From Fumia xinanensis (GTDB taxonomy: Bacteria > Bacillota > Clostridia > Oscillospirales > Ruminococcaceae), in contig NZ_JACRSV010000001.1 of assembly GCF_014384905.1 (NCBI RefSeq), positions 1,054,001 through 1,118,000 on the forward strand: 64,000 bases of DNA, in the 5' to 3' direction. Made by a program: the position numbers and the translations under genes. Shown here one piece after another: positions 58,212 through 64,000 of the stretch (position 1 is its first letter; each line of letters begins with the position of its first letter). The notes below the pieces were generated by a model, which had not been told where the DNA came from, did no database searches, and worked only from the letters and a program-made list of their open reading frames with translations.

Positions 58212-59888
58212 ATGCTTTTGTCGTTATACATCGAAAATCTGGCGGTCATCGAAAAAGCCTGCATTGACTTCGATGGGGGCTTTACTGTTTTTACTGGCGA
58301 GACTGGGGCCGGAAAATCCATTGTCATCGATGCCATCAACGCCTGCCTGGGACAACGGGCCAGCCGGGAGATCGTCCGCACCGGCGCGGACAAGTCGTCG
58401 GTTTTGGCGATTTTTGCCGGCGTCCCTCAGACCATTCTCAGCCTTCTTCGGGAAAACGGCTACGAGCCGGAGGGGGGCGAGCTTTCCATTGCCCGGGAAA
58501 TTTATGCTGACGGCCGCAGTACCGCCAAAATCTGCGGCAGGCCCGCAACCGTTTCCTTTCTGAAAGAGGTGGGGACGGGACTTGTAAACATCCACGGGCA
58601 GCATGACAACCAGATTCTCCTAAACCCGGACCGGCATCTGAGCATCATCGACGATTACGGCGAGCTGGAGGGCCAAATCGCTGCCTACCGGGCGGAATAC
58701 CAGCTTCTGCGGGACGATATCCGCGCCCTTCGCACCCTTACTATGGACGAAGAGGACAAGCGGCGACGCATCGATACATTGACCTACCAAATCGACGAGA
58801 TCGCCGCCGCTCGGCTGAAGCCTGGCCTGGAAGAGGCGCTGGAAGAACGCTCCCGCTTTTTCAGAAGCGGAGAAAAAATTGCAGGTGCCTTGAGCGTTGC
58901 CTGCGGAGCATTATTGGGCGACGAAGAGGACTCTCAAGGGGCCTGCGACCTGATACAGGCCGCAAAGGCAGCCCTCTCCGAGTTATCCGAGTTCCCGGAG
59001 TTTCAGAAGGCCGCCGAACTATTGGAAACGCTGGCCCTAGACCTCAATGAGACCGCCTCTGCCCTCAAAGAACAGCTGAACGGCATGGAGTACGATCCCC
59101 GGGAAGCCGACCTGGTGGAACGGCATCTGAGCGAAATCCACCGCCTCAAGGGCAAGTACGGCAGCACTATCGAAGAGGTAATTGCTTACGGCGACAAGGC
59201 CAAAGACGAGCTTCACCGCATTGAAAGCGCCGAGGAAGAGCTGAAAAGGGTAAATGCCAGAGCTTTGCAGCAAAAACAAAAGGTGGCGGCCCTAGCCGCC
59301 GCCCTCACGGAGAAGCGCCGCAAAACGGCGGAGCAGTTTGTGCAAAAAGTCCAGGAAGAAGCCAAATTTCTCGAAATGCCGAATCTCAGGCTGGAAGCCC
59401 GGTTCACTCCCTGCAAAATTGGCGCAAACGGCGGCCATCTGATGGAGCTGCTCATTTCCGCCAACGCCGGGGAGCCGCCCAAACCTATTGCGAAAATTGC
59501 GTCAGGAGGCGAGCTGTCCCGGGTTATGCTGGCCATCAAGAGTGCTTTGGCCGACAAGGACCAGATCGGCACTCTGATTTTCGATGAGGTTGACACCGGC
59601 GTCAGCGGCAGGGCCGCCCAGAAGATCGGCCTCAAGCTCAAAGAAGTGGCCCGCAGCCGGCAGGTGCTCTGCGTCACCCATTCGGCGCAGGTCGCCGCAC
59701 TGGGCGACAGCCATCTGCTCATCGAAAAACGGATGGAAGAGGGCCGCACCTTTACCGGGGTAACGCCTCTGAGCGACGAAGACCGAATCCGTGAAATCGC
59801 CCGCATCATGTCCACCGACCGGGTTACCGACCTGATGCTCCAAAATGCCGCCAGCATGCTTCAGGAGGGCAAAAACCCCGTTTACTAG
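58212..59888 (+). CDS. recN: RecN, DNA repair SMC-like ATPase
   Basis: 558 residues. Walker A GETGAGKSIVIDAI near 29-42, a coiled coil over about 150-360, signature region ASGGELSRVMLAIK and Walker B LIFDEVDTGVSGRAAQKIG, and the H-loop CVTHSAQVAALGD. RecN acts in double-strand break repair. The start is the ATG 12 bases after AAAGGA that gives MLLSLYIENLAVIE. Confidence 0.95.
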   Translation: MLLSLYIENLAVIEKACIDFDGGFTVFTGETGAGKSIVIDAINACLGQRASREIVRTGADKSSVLAIFAGVPQTILSLLRENGYEPEGGELSIAREIYADGRSTAKICGRPATVSFLKEVGTGLVNIHGQHDNQILLNPDRHLSIIDDYGELEGQIAAYRAEYQLLRDDIRALRTLTMDEEDKRRRIDTLTYQIDEIAAARLKPGLEEALEERSRFFRSGEKIAGALSVACGALLGDEEDSQGACDLIQAAKAALSELSEFPEFQKAAELLETLALDLNETASALKEQLNGMEYDPREADLVERHLSEIHRLKGKYGSTIEEVIAYGDKAKDELHRIESAEEELKRVNARALQQKQKVAALAAALTEKRRKTAEQFVQKVQEEAKFLEMPNLRLEARFTPCKIGANGGHLMELLISANAGEPPKPIAKIASGGELSRVMLAIKSALADKDQIGTLIFDEVDTGVSGRAAQKIGLKLKEVARSRQVLCVTHSAQVAALGDSHLLIEKRMEEGRTFTGVTPLSDEDRIREIARIMSTDRVTDLMLQNAASMLQEGKNPVY

Positions 59889-59906
59889 GGAAAATCCATT
59901 TTCTAT

Positions 59907-59956
59907 ATATAACAAAACCCCGCAGGGTGAAGAAATCCTGCGGGGTTTTGTTATAT
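59907..59956 (+). terminator. Strong bidirectional terminator between recN and degV
   Basis: A perfect 20-bp stem (ATATAACAAAACCCCGCAGG and complement) around a 10-base loop; A- and T-runs on either side suit both convergent genes. Confidence 0.92.
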
Positions 59957-59968
59957 TTGCGTGTTATT

Positions 59969-60814
59969 TTACTCCCGGATAAACAGCACGCCTAACGTAC
60001 TCTCCCCGCAGTGATTTGAGATGGTACAGCTGGCCTCGGTATCCAGGATTTCTCCAAAATTCTGGCATTCCCGCACGGTTTTCTCCGCTAGATCCAGCGT
60101 GTCGTCCGGGCAGGCGGTGTGGGTGATGAAAATGCGCTTTAGGCGGAGGTTGTCCCGTCCGCTGATACGGTCTTTGATATACTTGACCATGCAGTCGTCG
60201 TAGCTTCCCCGGTATTTCTTTCCCACTTCCATTTTGCCGTCCTTCACTAAAATCATCGGCCTCAGGTGCAAAACGTTTGCCCCCATGGCCACCAGGCTGG
60301 AACAACGGCCCCCTTTAGCCAGGTAGTCCAGCCGGTTGATGATGAAACTTGCCTCCACTTTGGGAATCAACCGGTCGATTTCCAGGGTGATTTCGTCTGC
60401 GTCCATGCCCTTTTGGGCCATCTCGCAGGCCTCCAATACCAAAAGCCCCGTTCCAGTGGAAAGGTTCCGGCTGTCAATGGGGTAGACACCACCGATTTCG
60501 CTGGCCGCAACCAGCGCATTCTGATGTGCGCTGGAAAACTCTGAGCTGATATTGAAGTGGATGATTTCGTCACAGTCCTTTTTGAGCGCCGAGAAGAACT
60601 CCAAATAATCGCCCACTGAGGGGGCAGCAGTCTTGGGCAGGGTTCCGGTTTTCGCCACATAGGCGTAAATATCGTTGGGGGAGACGGTTACGCCGTCCCG
60701 AAAGGAATCCTCTCCCATATTGATATACAAGGGAACGATTTCAACCTGGTATTTTTCCATTAGGTCTTTCGAAAGGTCGATGGTGCTGTCTCCTGTAATT
60801 TTGATGCGGCTCAT
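59969..60814 (-). CDS. DegV-family fatty-acid-binding protein
   Basis: 281 residues: IKITGDSTIDLSKDLMEKY, the DGVTVSPNDIYAYV and TLPKTAAPSVGDYLEFF segments, IDSRNLSTGTGLLV and RLDYLAKGGRCSS are the DegV/FakB hallmarks. Relatives bind fatty acids for the FakA kinase, but the partner is not in the window. The start ATG follows GAAAGGAGCGGAATTT; an in-frame ATG 18 codons upstream lacks a site. Confidence 0.93.
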   Translation of the reverse strand: MSRIKITGDSTIDLSKDLMEKYQVEIVPLYINMGEDSFRDGVTVSPNDIYAYVAKTGTLPKTAAPSVGDYLEFFSALKKDCDEIIHFNISSEFSSAHQNALVAASEIGGVYPIDSRNLSTGTGLLVLEACEMAQKGMDADEITLEIDRLIPKVEASFIINRLDYLAKGGRCSSLVAMGANVLHLRPMILVKDGKMEVGKKYRGSYDDCMVKYIKDRISGRDNLRLKRIFITHTACPDDTLDLAEKTVRECQNFGEILDTEASCTISNHCGESTLGVLFIRE

Positions 60815-60868
60815 AAATTCCGCTCCTTTCGATTTTCGGTCCCATTGGGCCGTTATGTCTTGTAACAT

Positions 60869-60897
60869 ATTGTATCACAACGGTTCTTTTGCTGCAA
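60869..60897 (-). promoter_or_regulatory. Sigma-A promoter of the degV gene
   Basis: Minus strand TTGCAG, 17 bases, TACAAT with TGA just before it (extended -10). Lies back-to-back with the promoter of the CNNM-type gene, 24 bases away. Confidence 0.75.
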
Positions 60898-60920
60898 GAG
60901 GGGAAAGGCCCTGCAAAAAC

Positions 60921-60949
60921 TTGCATTATTTTTTTATCTATGTTATACT
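60921..60949 (+). promoter_or_regulatory. Sigma-A promoter of the CNNM/CorC-type gene
   Basis: TTGCAT, 17 bases, TATACT, in an AT-rich stretch about 80 bases before the TTG start. Confidence 0.75.
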
Positions 60950-61025
60950 AATCCTAATTTTATGTCTTGGGAAGGGAATACTCTCTTCTCAAATTTTTGA
61001 CAATCAAAAAGGAGCTGAACCACTT

Positions 61026-62306
61026 TTGGACGACCCGTTACTTTATGTTTTACTCGTCATCCTCATTTGCTTGTCGGCCTTTTTCTCGGCCACCGAAACT
61101 GCTTTTTCCAGCGTGAGCAAAATGCGCCTCAAACATTATGCCAGCACTGGAGACAAGCGGGCTGAGAAAGCCCTCTCCATCATCGACCGTTTCGATGATG
61201 CACTGTCGGCTATCCTCATCGGCAACAATATTGTAAACATTGCTTCCGCGTCCATCGGTACTGTAATTTTCACCGGCCTCATCGGCGGAAAATGGGGTCC
61301 CGGCGTTTCGACCTTAGTGATGACGCTTGTAGTCCTCTGCTTTGGCGAAATCCTTCCCAAAACCTATGCCAAGGAAAACGCAGAGAGGGTTTCGATCCGG
61401 GTAGCCGGGATTCTAAGCGCAATTATGACTTTGTTTAAGCCCCTGATCTGGGTATTTGTACAGATTAAGCGAGGCGTCATGAAACTCTTTAAATCCAGGG
61501 AGAATCTGCCGACCGTAACAGAAGAAGAACTGAAATACATCATTGAGGAAATCGAGGACGAAGGCGTTTTGGAACAGCATGAAAGCGAGCTGATTCAGTC
61601 GGCGCTGGAGTTTAACGACATTACTGTCAGCGAGATTCTCACTCACCGGGTAGACGTTGTCTCAGTGGACGTAAATGAGGATATAGAAGCGGTCAAGAAC
61701 ATCTTTCTGACCGAACGATTCTCCCGCCTGCCTGTCTACGATAAAAATATAGACAATGTTTTGGGAATTATAAGTGACAAGGACTTTTTCCGGGAATATC
61801 TCAAAAATCCAAAATTTAACCTTAACGATATCGTCCAGGAAACTCTTTTTGTGCCTCCGAAAAAGCATATTTCCGCCCTGCTCAAGGAACTTCAGCGGAT
61901 CAAATCACAAATCGCGGTCGTCACAGACCAGTACGGCGGCACCTTGGGTATCATCACCCTGGAGGACATTCTCGAAGAGCTGGTGGGAGAAATCTGGGAC
62001 GAAGATGAAGACATTATCCAGGAACTGACCACCTTAAGCGATGGGCACTATCTCGTCAGCGGTGATATGAAAGTGGACGATATGGTGGAGCAGATCGCCC
62101 CTGAGGATATTCAGCAGTATGAAGATAACACCTCCACTGTAGGCGGCTGGGTGCTGGACGAAATCGAACACCTGCCTGAAGCGGAAGAGGTGTTTCGAAT
62201 CGGACGTTTTCAGATCACAGTCAAGGAGATCGAGGAACAGCGGATCAAAAAGCTGGAAGTGGTGGTTTTGCCTGAACCGGATGACGAGGAGAGTAATTCC
62301 CGATAA
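61026..62306 (+). CDS. CNNM/CorC (HlyC) family membrane transporter with CBS domains
   Basis: 426 residues from TTG 11 bases after AAAAAGGAG: a DUF21 membrane domain (FFSATETAFSSVSKMRLKHY and GNNIVNIASASIGT), a CBS pair (about 210-330, with THRVDVVSVDVNEDIEAV and VVTDQYGGTLGIITLEDILEELVGEIWDE crossing its end) and a C-terminal CorC_HlyC domain with YLVSGDMKVDDM. Family members export Mg2+ or Co2+ in several bacteria; the old name hemolysin is misleading. A longer frame upstream runs over the promoter and is false. Confidence 0.92.
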   Translation: MDDPLLYVLLVILICLSAFFSATETAFSSVSKMRLKHYASTGDKRAEKALSIIDRFDDALSAILIGNNIVNIASASIGTVIFTGLIGGKWGPGVSTLVMTLVVLCFGEILPKTYAKENAERVSIRVAGILSAIMTLFKPLIWVFVQIKRGVMKLFKSRENLPTVTEEELKYIIEEIEDEGVLEQHESELIQSALEFNDITVSEILTHRVDVVSVDVNEDIEAVKNIFLTERFSRLPVYDKNIDNVLGIISDKDFFREYLKNPKFNLNDIVQETLFVPPKKHISALLKELQRIKSQIAVVTDQYGGTLGIITLEDILEELVGEIWDEDEDIIQELTTLSDGHYLVSGDMKVDDMVEQIAPEDIQQYEDNTSTVGGWVLDEIEHLPEAEEVFRIGRFQITVKEIEEQRIKKLEVVVLPEPDDEESNSR

Positions 62307-62314
62307 AAATTTGC

Positions 62315-62351
62315 CGAGGCTTGGAGAAATTTGGCTCCAAGCCTCGTTTTA
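62315..62351 (+). terminator. Terminator after the CNNM/CorC-type gene
   Basis: CGAGGCTTGGAG pairs perfectly with CTCCAAGCCTCG around an 8-base loop, then TTTTATT. Confidence 0.9.
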
Positions 62352-62480
62352 TTGTCAGACAGCATATCTCTTTGGTATTTGAGATTTTCCGCCGTGACAA
62401 GATTATAGAAATGACCTAGAGCTGTTTTGCCCAGAAACGACAATTCTTTTTCGAAAAATATGGTAATTCCCGTCAAGATA

Positions 62481-62489
62481 TGGTAGAAT
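62481..62489 (+). promoter_or_regulatory. Extended -10 element before the AI-2E family gene
   Basis: TGGTAGAAT resembles the TGnTATAAT extended -10; no good -35 is found. It has the same TGG start as the boxes in the hairpin repeats at 48375. Confidence 0.4.
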
Positions 62490-62578
62490 GTGGATTGAAA
62501 TCATTTGTCAAAGCGGAAAACAGAATCCCTGTTTTTCGTTTTTATCTTACATATTTACATAGAAGGAGTGTCAATTTC

Positions 62579-63775
62579 ATGGACCTCAACCGGAGAAACG
62601 TGAAAAAAATTATGTTTATCGTGGCCTTTGCCATTGTGCTTTTTTTGGGGCTGCAGAACATTGACAACATCTACACCTTCTTCAAGGTAGTATTCTCGCT
62701 TTTATCCCCGTTTCTGATGGGGCTCTGCATTGCGTTTATCCTCAATGTACCTATGAAGTTTATCGAGGAAAAATTTTTCCGCCTCGGCGGCAAGCATGAT
62801 AAGCTCGTTCGGAAGCTGAAACGGCCTTTGAGCCTTGTTATGACTATTATCTTTGTACTGGCGCTCATATTCTTTGTCATGTTCATCATTATCCCGGAGC
62901 TGGGCAACACCTTTGAAATCCTCCAGCGGAACATTCCGGTTTATATCGGCAAAATCAACTCCTGGATCACCGAACTATTGGTGAAATTTCCGGAGCTTGA
63001 CAACTGGATTTCCACCATCACCATTGACTGGAACAAAGTGGGCGACACCGCATTCAGTTTTCTGAAAAACGGTGCTGGCAGCGTATTGAACACCACTTTC
63101 AGTGCTGCGACCAGTGTCATCAGCGGAGTCGTAAACTTCTTTCTGGGAGCGGTTTTCGCTTGCTACGTCCTGCTTCAGAAGGAAAAGCTCGGCCGGCAGC
63201 TGAAACAGATTCTTTACGCCTTCATACCCGAAAAAAAGGCCGACGAGACCTCTTTGAAACCTTCTTCCCACCGAGTGGACAAATTCCTCTCGATCTGCAG
63301 CCTTGCAAACAAGACGTTCTCAAACTTTATTGCAGGGCAGTGCACCGAAGCGGTCATTCTGGGACTGATGTTTTTCATTGCCCTCAGCGTTTTCCAATTC
63401 AAATATGCCTTGATGATCAGTGTTATGACTGCATTTTTTGCCCTCATTCCCATTTTCGGCGCCATTATCTCGATGTTCGTCGGCGCATTTTTAATTCTCA
63501 TGGCCAGTGGCCCCATGACAGCCCTTTGGTTTATCGTGTTGTTCCAGGTTATCCAGCAAATTGAAGGAAACTTTATCTATCCTCATGTAGTGGGCAATTC
63601 CGTCGGCCTTCCATCTATCTGGGTTCTGGTGGCTGTGACGCTGGGCGGCAGTACCATGGGCGTTCTGGGTATGCTCATCAATATTCCGCTGTTCTCGGTC
63701 ATCTATGTCCTCATCAAAGGGGCGGTGGGCGAACGGCTCAAGGAAAAGAAAATCGCACCTTCCTCTATCCAATAG
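62579..63775 (+). CDS. AI-2E family transporter (PerM/YueF-like membrane protein)
   Basis: 398 residues, eight or so membrane helices. FSLLSPFLMGLCIAFILNVP near the start and the late IPIFGAIISMFVGAF, EGNFIYPHVVGNSVGLP and LLINIPLFSVIY-type sequence (GMLINIPLFSVIY) are typical. Members export autoinducers, act as Na+/H+ antiporters or are uncharacterised. AGAAGGAGTGTCAATTTC precedes the ATG; a longer frame starting at 62480 has no site. Confidence 0.92.
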   Translation: MDLNRRNVKKIMFIVAFAIVLFLGLQNIDNIYTFFKVVFSLLSPFLMGLCIAFILNVPMKFIEEKFFRLGGKHDKLVRKLKRPLSLVMTIIFVLALIFFVMFIIIPELGNTFEILQRNIPVYIGKINSWITELLVKFPELDNWISTITIDWNKVGDTAFSFLKNGAGSVLNTTFSAATSVISGVVNFFLGAVFACYVLLQKEKLGRQLKQILYAFIPEKKADETSLKPSSHRVDKFLSICSLANKTFSNFIAGQCTEAVILGLMFFIALSVFQFKYALMISVMTAFFALIPIFGAIISMFVGAFLILMASGPMTALWFIVLFQVIQQIEGNFIYPHVVGNSVGLPSIWVLVAVTLGGSTMGVLGMLINIPLFSVIYVLIKGAVGERLKEKKIAPSSIQ

Positions 63776-63807
63776 GCGCTCCCCATCTTTTTTCAAGGAG
63801 AATCACC

Positions 63808-64000
63808 ATGAAGTTCACCAAAAAGGAAGTTTTCAGCATCCCCAATATTCTTTCTTTTGTCCGGATATTGCTGATTCCGGTATTTATGGCTTTTTACCTG
63901 ACGGCGGAGATTCCGCTGGACTATTATATCGCGGCGGCGGTCATCCTGATTTCCGGCCTCACCGATATGGCGGACGGACTCATCGCCCGCAAATTTCATA
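63808..64000 (+). CDS. pgsA: PgsA-like CDP-alcohol phosphatidyltransferase (partial, runs off the window)
   Basis: The first 64 codons are present: KFTKKEVFSIPNILSFVRIL is the usual PgsA opening, and DMADGLIARKF carries the start of the catalytic D-G-x2-A-R motif. It would make phosphatidylglycerophosphate. CAAGGAGAATCACC precedes the ATG. Confidence 0.88.
   Translation, partial: MKFTKKEVFSIPNILSFVRILLIPVFMAFYLTAEIPLDYYIAAAVILISGLTDMADGLIARKFH

Noticed and set aside
60675..61025. A 117-residue N-terminal extension of the CNNM/CorC-type protein
   Set aside because: It is antisense to the degV start, contains the gene's own promoter, and the TTG at 61026 has a good ribosome binding site.
1..64000. 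tRNA, rRNA, insertion sequences, integrases and attachment sites
   Set aside because: I looked for them in the intergenic stretches and found no cloverleaf, rRNA segment, transposase or integrase gene, or direct-repeat boundary that I could support.

Overview
The window looks like the chromosome of an anaerobic, endospore-forming Gram-positive bacterium of the class Clostridia, most like the GC-richer Oscillospirales/Ruminococcaceae-type lineages. The reasons are a complete spoIIIAA-AH sporulation operon, AGAAAGGAG-type ribosome binding sites, many GTG/TTG starts with 1-4 base gene overlaps, an ytaF sporulation gene, and the asp23-nusB-xseAB-ispA-dxs-tlyA-nadK-argR-recN gene order typical of Clostridia. 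Base composition is roughly mid-50s percent GC by eye, with one clearly AT-rich gene (35162-35659, minus strand).

Region 1 (1-1199) holds the tail of an unidentified gene and a YbhN-type membrane flippase, closed by a terminator. Region 2 (1254-28828) is a 27 kb all-plus-strand locus that starts with a sigma-A promoter and a cobalamin riboswitch. It encodes almost the whole anaerobic route from glutamyl-tRNA to adenosylcobalamin: cobalt uptake (cbiMNQO), C5 tetrapyrrole synthesis (hemA, hemL, hemB, hemC, cobA-hemD), precorrin-2 oxidation and cobalt insertion (the SirC half of a CobK-SirC fusion, cbiX), ring methylation and contraction (cbiL, H, F, G, D, J, ET, C), amidation and adenosylation (cbiA, cbiP, cobO), and side-chain and lower-ligand assembly (cobD, cbiB, two cobU-type genes, cobS, cobT, cobC). 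I saw no gene for L-threonine kinase or for dimethylbenzimidazole synthesis. A GNAT acetyltransferase sits inside, and an inverted fragment of cobA lies between cbiH and cobK.

Region 3 (28937-41546) is mixed: an unknown secreted/membrane protein, a small ABM-like protein, a transglutaminase-like protein, an elaborate leader with two terminators before rsgA, a nucleotidyltransferase, hflX, an AT-rich HAD phosphatase, ytaF with a long leader, an aldo/keto reductase, an unknown protein, a GGDEF protein, a truncated grpB remnant, an aldose epimerase and a hypothetical protein.

Region 4 (41697-48059) is the spoIIIA operon, which carries two three-way-junction hairpin elements in its intergenic gaps, followed by a double-GNAT protein on the minus strand. 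Region 5 (48375-48850) is a striking array of about 168 bp repeats. Each repeat opens with an extended -10 box and carries a series of short hairpins whose stems are kept although the sequences differ. Region 6 (48946-64000) is a housekeeping block: asp23, nusB, a TsaD-like paralogue, xseAB, ispA, a PAP2-like protein, dxs, tlyA, a VOC protein, nadK, argR, recN, degV (minus), a CNNM/CorC-type transporter, an AI-2E family transporter and the start of pgsA.

The strongest candidates for something undescribed are the tandem hairpin/-10 repeats before asp23, the three-way-junction elements in the spoIIIA operon, and the peptide-plus-terminator leader upstream of rsgA. All calls come from reading the sequence only; no database search was run.
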